Shown one piece after another: positions 7,802-15,574 of a stretch of 64,000 nt of DNA. The DNA is taken from assembly GCF_002102175.1 (NCBI RefSeq), contig NZ_LQOX01000129.1, positions 160,037-224,036 of the forward strand. The letters run 5' to 3'. Both the position numbers and the translations under genes were made by a program. The notes below the pieces were generated by a model. It saw only the letters and a list, made by a program, of their open reading frames with translations, did no database searches and was not told the origin of the DNA. The number at the start of each line of letters is the position of its first letter. The first letter of the stretch is position 1. The DNA comes from Mycobacterium gastri. Its GTDB lineage: Bacteria > Actinomycetota > Actinomycetes > Mycobacteriales > Mycobacteriaceae.

Positions 7802-9322
7802 ATGTCGCATGTGTTTACCGCCCCGGAGCTATTGGCGTCTGCTGCCAGCGAAGTCGACGGTATTGCCGCGGCGGTAGGCACGGCCAACGCGGCGGCTGCC
7901 GGACCGACGGCCAATCTGCTGGCAGCTGCCGGTGACGAGGTTTCGGCCGCTACCGCCGCGCTGTTCAATGCCTACGCGCAGGAGTACCAGGCGGTCGTCA
8001 GGCAGGCTGCCGCATTCCACCACGAGTTCACCCGGGCGCTGGCCGCCGCGGCGGGTGCCTACGTGCAGGCGGAGGCCACCAACGCGGCTTTGCTGAACGG
8101 GGCTCTGAACGGGGCTCTGAACGGGGTTCTGTCGAATGCGCGTACCGCGGTCACCGCACCGATCCAGTCGTTGTTGACCAGCGCGGGGGTCGGCACCGGC
8201 GGAGCCAGCGCGCTGACGGCGGTACCGGCCGCAGCATCCCAGGTTGCGCTGATCATGGGCGGCACCGGAAACCCCGACCCCGACCCGATATACCTGAATC
8301 GAATCAACGTCAAATACATTCAGCACCTCTTCGCCGGGGCCATCCCGAAGGCGCTCTTCACCCCCGAGCAGTTCTGGCCGGTTACCCCACAACTGGGCAA
8401 CATGACGTTCAACCAGTCCGTCGCCCAGGGCGTATTGGACCTGAACAACGCCATCAATGCCCAAATAGCTCTGGGAAATAAGGTCGTCGCTTTCGGCTAT
8501 TCGCAGAGCGCCACCATCGTCAACAACGAAATCAACGCGCTCATCGGGGCGGGGTCCCCCCATGCGAGCGATATCTCGTTCGTCATGATTGGCAATCCCA
8601 ATACGCCTGACGGCGGACTGCTGTCGCGCTTCCCCGGTTTCTACATCCCGTTCCTGGATGTCTCGTTCAATGGTGCGACCCCGCCGAACAGTCCCTATGC
8701 GACCACCATTTACACCGCCCAGTACGACGGCATCGCCAACGCCCCGCGATATCCGCTCAACATCTTGTCGGACATCAACGCCTTCATGGGCTACTTCTAT
8801 GTGCACAACACATATCCGACGCTGTCGGCCAGCGAGATCGCCAACGCGGTGCCCCTGCCGACCTCTCCGGGCTACGCCGGCAACACCCAGTACTACATGC
8901 TGCTGACCCAAGACCTACCGCTGGTCCAGCCGATTCGCGACATTCCCTATGCCGGCCCGCCGATCGCCGACCTGTTCCAGCCGCAGTTGCGCGTGCTCGT
9001 CGACTTGGGCTACGCCGACTACGGACCGAATTATGCGAACGTTCCGACCCCGGCCGGGTTGTTGTCGATTCCCAACCCGTTTGCCGTCGGCTACTACCTG
9101 GCCTTGGGAAGCCTGCAGGCGCCCTACGCCGCCGCGGTGGAAATCGGCGTGGAAGCCGGATTCTGGGGCCCGGAGTGGTTCCCGCAAGCTTATCCATGGA
9201 TACCGTCCATCAATCCGGGGCTGAACTTCTATATCGGCCAGCCCGAGGTGACGTTGCTGTCCCTGCTGAGCGGGGGCCTCGGGTCGCTGCTGCATGTGAT
9301 TCCGCCGCCGATCTTCCCATGA
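7802..9322 (+). CDS. PE family protein with PE-PPE serine hydrolase domain (array copy 1)
   Basis: The start is ATG 7802 (MSHVFTAPELL), after GGACGGGGAG. The 506-residue product has the ~95-residue PE helical domain, with a canonical PE dipeptide at residues 8-9 and the type VII secretion signal YVQAE at ~87-91. A PE-PPE alpha/beta hydrolase domain follows from about residue 150 (LIMGGTG). The nucleophile is S234 in FGYSQSA. Family members are exported by an ESX system and some are lipid esterases. A threefold LNGA repeat encoded by a 12-bp tandem repeat (8093-8128) sits in the linker and is absent from the paralogues. Start choice, PE domain and length match the Rv0159c/Rv0160c-type genes I recall. 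Confidence 0.93.
   Translation: MSHVFTAPELLASAASEVDGIAAAVGTANAAAAGPTANLLAAAGDEVSAATAALFNAYAQEYQAVVRQAAAFHHEFTRALAAAAGAYVQAEATNAALLNGALNGALNGVLSNARTAVTAPIQSLLTSAGVGTGGASALTAVPAAASQVALIMGGTGNPDPDPIYLNRINVKYIQHLFAGAIPKALFTPEQFWPVTPQLGNMTFNQSVAQGVLDLNNAINAQIALGNKVVAFGYSQSATIVNNEINALIGAGSPHASDISFVMIGNPNTPDGGLLSRFPGFYIPFLDVSFNGATPPNSPYATTIYTAQYDGIANAPRYPLNILSDINAFMGYFYVHNTYPTLSASEIANAVPLPTSPGYAGNTQYYMLLTQDLPLVQPIRDIPYAGPPIADLFQPQLRVLVDLGYADYGPNYANVPTPAGLLSIPNPFAVGYYLALGSLQAPYAAAVEIGVEAGFWGPEWFPQAYPWIPSINPGLNFYIGQPEVTLLSLLSGGLGSLLHVIPPPIFP
8093..8128 (+). repeat. 12-bp in-frame tandem repeat, three copies
   Basis: CTGAACGGGGCT is repeated three times (the last copy ends in TT) inside the first PE-PPE gene. 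It encodes LNGA, LNGA, LNGV in the linker between the PE and hydrolase domains. Confidence 0.85.
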
Positions 9323-9369
9323 GATGACGGCGCCGGGCCCGATCGGGACGAGTCCGCGTGGCCAAAAAC

Positions 9370-9408
9370 GGGCAATCGCCGGACTTACCGGCAGGACCGC
9401 CTTACCCT
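9370..9408 (+). promoter_or_regulatory. Shared PE promoter block, copy 2
   Basis: The block starts GGGCAATCGCC and ends in TACCCT (9403-9408), exactly 79 nt before the PE start at 9487, the same spacing as copy 1. Confidence 0.55.
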
Positions 9409-9486
9409 CTGTTCATACCTGATACCCGCAGTCGCGGCCCTTTCCGTGTTCGACCGGAAGGCGCCCGGTTTGCAAAGGACTTAGCG

Positions 9487-10971
9487 ATGTCGTATTTGCT
9501 CACTGCGCCAGAAATGGTGGCTACGGCCGCCACTGATCTGGACGGGATCGCGGCGGCGCTGCACGCGGCGAACGCGGCCGCGGCCGTCCCCACGACGGGA
9601 TTGCTGGCGGCGGCCGAAGACGAGGTGTCGGGGGCCGTCGCGACGCTGTTTGGCGCCTTCGGTCAGGAGTACCAGGCTGTTGTCACCCTGGCCGCCGAGT
9701 TTCACAGCGAGTTCACCCGGGCACTGGCCGCGGCGGCTAACGCCTACGCACAAGCCGAAGCCACGGCGTGCAGCGCGCTGAACGCTTTCGACACGCAAGT
9801 CCATTCCCTGTTGGGCCCGCTGCTTCCCAACGCCGGGACCGGTGGCACCATCCCGCTGACTTCGATCGCCAGCCCCGCCACGCAAGTGGCCTTCATCATG
9901 GGCGGCACCGCTATCCCGTACCCCGACGCGATATTTGTGACCGGTGCTCAGACGCTGTTCATCCAGCCCAATTTCCCCGGGGCCGTATCGAACGTCCTGT
10001 ACACGCCGGAGCAGGTCTGGCCGATCACACTGAATCTCGGCAACCTGACGTTCGGCCAGTCCGTCGCTCAGGGTGTGGCTATCTTGAGCGACGCGGTCAA
10101 TACGCAACTCAGCACCCTGGGGAACAGCGCCGTCGTTTTCGGCTACTCGCAGAGCGCCACGATTTCCACCATCGAAATACGCAATCTGATGAGCCAACCC
10201 GCTCCGCCGAGTCCCAGCGAGCTGGCCTTCGTGCTGACCGGTAACCCGAACAACCCCAACGGCGGGGTCCTGCAGCGGTTCAACGGCCTGTACCTCCCGA
10301 TCCTGGATGTGCTGTTCAACGGCTCCACGCCACCGGATTCGCCCTACCCGACTGTCATCTACTCGCACCAATACGACGGCGCCTCCAACTTCCCGCAATA
10401 CCCGCTCAATCTCCTGGCGGACCTCAACGCCATCATCGGCGTCTTCGACGGCACCCATTTCTATATCGGCCTAACGCCGGACCAGGTTGACAACGCGGTA
10501 CTCCTGCCGACTTCCCCGGGCTACTCCGGCAACACCCAGTACTACCTGGTGCCGACCCAGAACATGCCGCTGACCAGCCTTATACGTCCCATTCCCTATG
10601 TGGGGACAGCTATCGCCGAACTCGTCCAGCCGGACCTGCGGGTGCTCGTCGATTTGGGCTATTCCGACTACGGACCGGGCCTGAGCTATGCAGACATTCC
10701 CACCCCCGCCTCATTCCTGTCCGTTCCCAACCCGCTGGCCGTCAGCTACTACCTGGCCAAGGGCGCCGCGCAGGGAGTCCAAGCCAGCCTGGTGAGTCTT
10801 GGGTGGTTACCGCAGTCCGACCTACCGACCGGGTATCCGTACGCTCCGTCGTTGGCCCCGGGCGTGAACTTCTTTCTGGGTCAGCCGAGCGTGACCGGGC
10901 TGTCGCTGCTAACCGGCGCTCTGGGCACCGCGGCCAAAGATCTGGGATGGATTCCGCCGTGGTGGGATTGA
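9487..10971 (+). CDS. PE family protein with PE-PPE serine hydrolase domain (array copy 2)
   Basis: ATG 9487 gives MSYLLTAPEMV. The in-frame start at 9358 is rejected because the PE domain begins here in all paralogues. The 494-residue product has the PE dipeptide at 8-9, YAQAE at ~87-91, and hydrolase nucleophile S231 in FGYSQSA, followed by the GNPNNPNGG, YSHQYDG and QPDLRVLVDLGYSDYG segments found in every copy. The C-terminus ends soon after FLGQPSVTGLSLLTGALGTA, without the extension of the right-hand copies. It is predicted to be a type VII-secreted cell-envelope or extracellular esterase. Substrate unknown. Confidence 0.93.
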   Translation: MSYLLTAPEMVATAATDLDGIAAALHAANAAAAVPTTGLLAAAEDEVSGAVATLFGAFGQEYQAVVTLAAEFHSEFTRALAAAANAYAQAEATACSALNAFDTQVHSLLGPLLPNAGTGGTIPLTSIASPATQVAFIMGGTAIPYPDAIFVTGAQTLFIQPNFPGAVSNVLYTPEQVWPITLNLGNLTFGQSVAQGVAILSDAVNTQLSTLGNSAVVFGYSQSATISTIEIRNLMSQPAPPSPSELAFVLTGNPNNPNGGVLQRFNGLYLPILDVLFNGSTPPDSPYPTVIYSHQYDGASNFPQYPLNLLADLNAIIGVFDGTHFYIGLTPDQVDNAVLLPTSPGYSGNTQYYLVPTQNMPLTSLIRPIPYVGTAIAELVQPDLRVLVDLGYSDYGPGLSYADIPTPASFLSVPNPLAVSYYLAKGAAQGVQASLVSLGWLPQSDLPTGYPYAPSLAPGVNFFLGQPSVTGLSLLTGALGTAAKDLGWIPPWWD

Positions 10972-11104
10972 TTTCGCCCATACCGGGCTTGCGCCTTGCT
11001 AAAATCACACTCTCGCTGACCAGGTGTAACCCCCGTCTTCCAGTGCAAGAAAAGCTTGCTCGTCACCTCTTGGAAAACGCCGGATTGTCAGGGGAGGACG
11101 TGCA

Positions 11105-12640
11105 ATGACGCACCTAATCGCTGCGCCCGAAACGATGGTGTCGGCGGCTACGAATGCCGGGCAGATCGGTTCGGCCATCAGCGCGGCCGGCGCCGCCGCC
11201 GCGGGGTCGACGACCAATGTGCTGGCGGCGGCTGCCGACGAGGTGTCGGCGGCGATCGCGAAGCTCTTCGGCACATACGGCCAGCAGCTCCAGGCGGCCC
11301 TTACGCAAGCCACCGCATTTCATGACGAGTTCGTCCAGACGCTGGCCGGTGCGGCAACCACCTACGCGCAAGCCGAGGCCGCCAATGCCGCCGCGGTGGC
11401 CAATGCTCTCGGCGGACTCAACGCGCAGGTCCAGAGCCTGCTGGCCCCGGCGGTCAGCAACGCCACCACCGCACCGGCACTGATGGCTGCCGCGGCACCC
11501 GCCGCCTCGACGGTGGCGCTGGTCATGGGCGGAACCTTTGACCCGGAGCCCTTCCCCATCTACGTATCGCTGATCAACGACGCGTACATCCAGCCCTTCT
11601 TCACAGGGGCACTCGCGGCGGGGGTGAGCTACCCCGCCCAGTTGTGGCCGCTTACGCTGAATCTCGGTGGCCTGACGCTCAACGAGTCCGTCGCCCAGGG
11701 CATGGTTGATCTCAAAACCGCGATCGCCTCTCAGATCGGTTCCGGCAACAAGGTTGTCAATTTCGGCTTCTCGCAAAGCGCCGTGGTTGCCACCAACGTC
11801 ATCACCGACCTCATGGCCCTGCCCCCCGGCATGCGGCCCGACCCCAGCCAACTGTCGTTCGTGCTGGCCGGTAATCCCGCAACTCCCAACGGGGGCTTCT
11901 TCACCCGATTTCCGGGCATTACCATCCCCTGGTTGGACATAACATTCACTGAAGCGACGCCGCCGGATTCTCCCTACCCGACCACCATTTACGCCGCCCA
12001 ATACGACCCGGCCAGCGACTTCCCGCGCTACCCGCTCAATTTCTTGGCCGACCTCAACGCGATAATGAGCACCGGGCGACACGATACGTATCCAAACCTC
12101 GACGTCGCTGACGCGGTACCGCTGCCGACGTCTCCGGGCTATAACGGCAACACGCAGTACTACATGTTCATGACCAAGGATCTGCCATTGCTCCACCCGC
12201 TTCGTGATATTCCCATTATCGGCGCCCCGCTCGCCGACCTCATCCAGCCCGATCTGCGGGTGCTGGTCGACCTGGGCTACTCCGACTGGGGAAACGGCCA
12301 GGACTACGCCAACGTCCCCACCCCGGCCAGCCTGTTTCCCGCACCCGACCCATTCGTCGTCGGCAGAGAACTGGCCGATGGCGCCGTCAAGGGTGTCCAA
12401 GCCTCCCTCGTAGACATCGGAATATTGCCGCAGTCCGCAGTGCCGAACGAATATCCATATCTTCCGGCCCTGGACACCGACGTGAATTTCTACACAGGCC
12501 AGCCGACCGTGACAGAGATATCTTTGCTCACTCGCGCCGTCGGGCCGCTACTGGAATTGATTCCGCCTATCCATCACACGCCTGCGCTGACTGCGTTAGC
12601 ACTTCCGTTGATTCCGTTAATAATTCCGTTGGCGCAGTAG
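11105..12640 (+). CDS. PE family protein with PE-PPE serine hydrolase domain (array copy 3)
   Basis: ATG 11105 follows GGGGAGGA and gives MTHLIAAPETM. The 511-residue product has the PE dipeptide, YAQAE at ~87-91, and the nucleophile motif GFSQS (S233), where most copies have GYSQS. The tail after the shared YTGQPTVTEISLLTRAVG segment is short and hydrophobic (LTALALPLIPLIIPLAQ), which could be a membrane-associating end. Its upstream region lacks the shared PE promoter block. It has TAAAAT at 11000-11005 instead, so it may be controlled separately or read from the gene before it. Confidence 0.92.
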   Translation: MTHLIAAPETMVSAATNAGQIGSAISAAGAAAAGSTTNVLAAAADEVSAAIAKLFGTYGQQLQAALTQATAFHDEFVQTLAGAATTYAQAEAANAAAVANALGGLNAQVQSLLAPAVSNATTAPALMAAAAPAASTVALVMGGTFDPEPFPIYVSLINDAYIQPFFTGALAAGVSYPAQLWPLTLNLGGLTLNESVAQGMVDLKTAIASQIGSGNKVVNFGFSQSAVVATNVITDLMALPPGMRPDPSQLSFVLAGNPATPNGGFFTRFPGITIPWLDITFTEATPPDSPYPTTIYAAQYDPASDFPRYPLNFLADLNAIMSTGRHDTYPNLDVADAVPLPTSPGYNGNTQYYMFMTKDLPLLHPLRDIPIIGAPLADLIQPDLRVLVDLGYSDWGNGQDYANVPTPASLFPAPDPFVVGRELADGAVKGVQASLVDIGILPQSAVPNEYPYLPALDTDVNFYTGQPTVTEISLLTRAVGPLLELIPPIHHTPALTALALPLIPLIIPLAQ

Positions 12641-12715
12641 CACAGCTCAGGTGTAAGCCGAGAACTCCGGCGAACCGCCTCGCCGCCGTCAGTGCACGCG
12701 GAGTGCCCGGGTAAC

Positions 12716-12829
12716 GCGCTGAATCCGGTCCTGTCGCCGAGCTTCGGCCAACCCAGCGCGACGGGCCTGTCGATGCTGAGCTGCGCGCTCGGCTCAATCC
12801 TGCACCTGATTCCACCGGTGAATCCCTAG
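12716..12829 (+). pseudogene. Decayed C-terminal remnant of a further PE-PPE gene
   Basis: This frame reads ALNPVLSPSFGQPSATGLS, then MLSCALGSILHLIPPVNP and a stop. That is collinear with the last ~36 residues of copy 1 (INPGLNFYIGQPEVTLLS... GSLLHVIPPPIFP) and copy 4. Upstream, the same frame quickly loses similarity to the family, and no PE domain or start is present. It sits just after copy 3, so a former extra copy has been mostly deleted. Positions are approximate on the 5' side. Confidence 0.7.
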
Positions 12830-12856
12830 CTCGATTTTTCGCGCCGTTATCGGGGG

Positions 12857-13489
12857 TTACGGTCCCAGCGGAGAATTTCTGCGAATCGACTCGTCGCGAA
12901 TCAGCCCGCGCAGCAACGCGGTGCTGAATTCGGCCGCGATCTCCTTGGCGGTGCGGCGTCCGCTCGGCCGTAGCCAGCGGTAGCTGCCCAGCGTCATCCC
13001 GATGTAGCCCAGCGCCACCACATGGGAGTCGCATTCGTAGAACTCGCCGCTGGCGATGCCGCGGTCGATGAGGCCGTGGACGTGCTCGTAGACCTGGACT
13101 TCCTTCTCGCGAACCTCCGCCACCTGTTCACTGGTGAACCATTCGGTGATGTAGGGCTGCTCCTGGAAGTACACCGCGGCCCGCTCCGGATTGCGCGCAA
13201 TGCCGGTAAGCAGCCGCACGGTGTACTGGTAGAGCGCTTCGCGGGCGGTCCAGGATGGGTCGTCGTGCACGGCGGCCAGCGTGCCCTCGGCGGCCCGGCG
13301 GTAGATGTCGAACAGGATCAGCGCCTTGCTGGCGTAGTAGTGGTACACCGTCGCCTTGTTCAGCCCGATCACGTCGGCGACGTCATCCATCCGGGTGCCG
13401 TGATAACCGCGGGCAGCAAACAGCTTCGTGGCAACGGCCAGCAACTCCTCACGGCGCGAAAGCCCGTTCTCGGACGGCGTTTGTGGCAT
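12857..13489 (-). CDS. TetR-family regulator (Rv0158-like)
   Basis: The 210-residue protein starts MPQTPSENGLSRREELLAVA and has a clear TetR helix-turn-helix at residues ~12-60 (ARGYHGTRMDDVADVIGLNKATVYHYYASKALIL). The C-terminal domain contains RNPERAAVYFQEQPYITEWF, as in the KstR2/TetR_C_33-like acyl-CoA regulators. Its position between PE genes and pntB matches the Rv0158 locus I recall. A palindromic candidate operator lies 55 bp upstream at 13544-13559. Targets may include itself and the flanking PE genes, but that is inference. Confidence 0.88.
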   Translation of the reverse strand: MPQTPSENGLSRREELLAVATKLFAARGYHGTRMDDVADVIGLNKATVYHYYASKALILFDIYRRAAEGTLAAVHDDPSWTAREALYQYTVRLLTGIARNPERAAVYFQEQPYITEWFTSEQVAEVREKEVQVYEHVHGLIDRGIASGEFYECDSHVVALGYIGMTLGSYRWLRPSGRRTAKEIAAEFSTALLRGLIRDESIRRNSPLGP

Positions 13490-13543
13490 CGGTACTCGCT
13501 ATCTCGCTGCCCGCGGGGCTCGACGCCCCGAATCAAGGCTTAA

Positions 13544-13559
13544 CCAATCAACTGGTTGG
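13544..13559. promoter_or_regulatory. Candidate TetR operator, CCAAtCAacTGgTTGG
   Basis: An imperfect 16-bp inverted repeat pairs CCAA with TTGG and CA with TG around the centre. It is upstream of the divergent pair formed by the Rv0158-like tetR and the 41-residue ORF. Size and symmetry suit a TetR dimer. Confidence 0.45.
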
Positions 13560-13660
13560 ACAGTTTAGGCAGGCCCGGCACCGCCTGTCGCACCGACGCG
13601 GATCCGACTAGACTCCTGGGGACCAAGTCGCGAGTCGATAGCGAGTCGAGAGGTGCAGTA

Positions 13661-13786
13661 ATGGATCCAAGTCCTGACTACGACGTGAGCGACGAAATCG
13701 AGTTCTTCTTCAATTACCTGACCTGGGGCATCCGTGGGGTCGAGGACGGCAACGGATATCCGCCGCCGGCCTACCCGCCCGTTTAG
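13661..13786 (+). CDS. 41-residue small protein
   Basis: The frame from ATG 13661 encodes MDPSPDYDVSDEIEFFFNYL, then TWGIRGVEDGNGYPPPAYPPV. It is acidic at the front, has a short aromatic-hydrophobic core (FFFNYLTWGI) and ends in a proline/tyrosine tail. It is too short for a transmembrane segment of normal length. I recall a small annotated gene, Rv0157A, at this place in H37Rv, which would make it conserved, but I cannot confirm the sequence match. It is divergent from tetR, with GAGAGGTGCAGTA before the ATG. Function unknown. Confidence 0.6.
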   Translation: MDPSPDYDVSDEIEFFFNYLTWGIRGVEDGNGYPPPAYPPV

Positions 13787-13940
13787 AGATCCAGCACCAC
13801 CATCGCCACAACGCAACCGACAAGCTCCACCCGGGTTCCATCGCGGCTGGCTAGCCCTATGTTGGCGACCTGCCGTTTGTAACGATTGGTGATCCCAACC
13901 GGCCGCGGTCGCGACATTTGGGCCCAGCGGGAGCTGGATT

Positions 13941-13981
13941 GGCCAAAACGCCGGACGTGCCCGGCAGAACTCTTTTAGGCT
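13941..13981 (+). promoter_or_regulatory. Shared PE promoter block, copy 4
   Basis: GGCCAAAACGCCGGAC through CCCGGCAGAAC to TAGGCT (13976-13981), 89 nt before the PE start at 14070. It differs from copies 1 and 2 mainly by two inserted bases. Confidence 0.5.
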
Positions 13982-14069
13982 CTCTGGGCACCCGCTGTTG
14001 GGCTGGCCGTGCTTGGCAGGGTCGGTCCCGCTTGACGGGTAATCGCCTCAGTGTCGGACAGGAGACGAG

Positions 14070-15533
14070 TTGCCGAGTGTGATCGCGGTCCCGGAGCTGC
14101 TGGCTTCGGCGGCCGCCGACGTGGATGGGATCGGTTCGGCGATCAGCGCGGCCGGTGCCGCCGCTGCGGGCCCAACGGGCCGGGTGCTGGCGGCGGCTGC
14201 CGACGAGGTGTCGGCCGCCGCTGCGGCGCTGTTTCGCGCATACGCCCACGATTATCAGGCAGTCCTGAACCAGGCCACGACCTTCCACAACGAATTCACC
14301 CGGGCGCTGGCCGCCGCTGGGACCACCTACGCGCAGGCCGAGGCCGCCAACGCCGCGGCCATGTCGGGCGCACTTGACGCGCTCGGCGCGCCGGCCCAAG
14401 CGCTGCTGGGACTGGGCAACGCCGGACCTGGCGGCGCCGTGGGTACTTCGACGTCGACTGTGATGCTGTCCGGCAACCCGGTCACGGCGTTGATCATGGG
14501 CGGCACCGGGTATCCGACCTTTCCTGCGCCTGTCTTGGCGGCCCTTGACAGCGCGTACATCCAGCCGATCTTCGGGCCCAACAACCCGGTCGCCCAGTAC
14601 ACGCCCGAGCAGTGGTGGCCGTTTATCGGGCGCCTGTCACTCGACCAGTCCATCGCCCAGGGCGTCACTGCGCTGAACAATGGAATCAACGCGGAACTAC
14701 AAAATGGGCATGACGTTGTCGTTTTTGGTTACTCGCAAAGCGCCGCGGTAGCCACTAATGAGATACGTGCGCTTATGGCGCTACCAGTCGGCCAACAGCC
14801 AGACCCCAGCCGACTGGCTTTCATGATGATCGGTAATATCAATAACCCCAACGGCGGTATCCTCGAGCGTTACACCGGCCTTTACATCCCATTCATGGAT
14901 GTGTCGTTCGACGGTGCAACGCCATCGAATTCCCCCTACCAGACTTACATTTACACCGGCCAATACGACGGCTATGCCCACAACCCGCAATACCCGCTCA
15001 ATATCTTGTCCGACATCAACGCCTTTATGGGCATCAGATTCGTCCACAACGCGTATCCCATCACGGCCGCCGACGTTGCGAATGCCGTGCCATTGCCGAC
15101 ATCCCCGGGTTACACCGGCAACACCCATTACTACATGTTTTTGACCCAGGACCTCCCGTTGCTGGAACCCCTTCGCGCCTTGCCTTTTGTCGGGCCCCCG
15201 CTCGCCGACCTGATCCAGCCGGACCTACGGGTGTTGGTCGATTTGGGCTACGGCTACGGCTACGCGGATGTGCCCACCCCCGCCAGTCTGTTCGGAATTC
15301 CCAACCCGATCGCAGTGATCTCCGACCTGGCGACAGGGGCGGTGCAAGGCCCTCAAGCCGCCCTGGTAGATATCGGGCTGTTACCGCCGTCCTCGCTGCC
15401 TGATACCTACCCCTATGTTCCGTCGGCGAATCCCGGCCTGGTGTTCAACTTCGGCCAGTCGAGTGTGACAGAGCTGTCGTTGCTGAGTGGCGCCATTGGG
15501 TCGGTAGCGCGATTGATTCCGCCTGTCATCTGA
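14070..15533 (+). CDS. PE family protein with PE-PPE serine hydrolase domain (array copy 4)
   Basis: The start is TTG 14070 (MPSVIAVPELL), five bases after AGGAG. It places the PE dipeptide at residues 8-9 exactly as in the paralogues. The 487-residue product is the shortest copy. It has YAQAE at ~87-91 and nucleophile S222 in FGYSQSA, and shows the shared YIYTGQYDG and QPDLRVLVDLGYGYG segments. It stands alone between the 41-residue ORF and pntB. From memory, H37Rv has no PE gene at that exact spot, so it is probably a lineage-specific duplicate. It is convergent with pntB, 41 bp away. Confidence 0.93.
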   Translation: MPSVIAVPELLASAAADVDGIGSAISAAGAAAAGPTGRVLAAAADEVSAAAAALFRAYAHDYQAVLNQATTFHNEFTRALAAAGTTYAQAEAANAAAMSGALDALGAPAQALLGLGNAGPGGAVGTSTSTVMLSGNPVTALIMGGTGYPTFPAPVLAALDSAYIQPIFGPNNPVAQYTPEQWWPFIGRLSLDQSIAQGVTALNNGINAELQNGHDVVVFGYSQSAAVATNEIRALMALPVGQQPDPSRLAFMMIGNINNPNGGILERYTGLYIPFMDVSFDGATPSNSPYQTYIYTGQYDGYAHNPQYPLNILSDINAFMGIRFVHNAYPITAADVANAVPLPTSPGYTGNTHYYMFLTQDLPLLEPLRALPFVGPPLADLIQPDLRVLVDLGYGYGYADVPTPASLFGIPNPIAVISDLATGAVQGPQAALVDIGLLPPSSLPDTYPYVPSANPGLVFNFGQSSVTELSLLSGAIGSVARLIPPVI

Positions 15534-15560
15534 GACAGCCTCGCGCCGGGTTCCACCTAA

Positions 15561-15572
15561 CGGCTATAGCCG
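15561..15572. terminator. Possible bidirectional terminator palindrome
   Basis: CGGCTATAGCCG is a perfect 12-bp palindrome in the 41-bp gap between the convergent PE gene and pntB stops. There is no U-tract, so this is only a weak terminator candidate. Confidence 0.3.
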
Positions 15573-15574
15573 GC

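Noticed and set aside
7829..8911. Long minus-strand frames opposite the PE-PPE genes (also 9481-10458 and 11114-12400)
   Set aside because: They arise from the GC-rich third positions of the PE genes and show only R/G/H/V-rich shadow composition.
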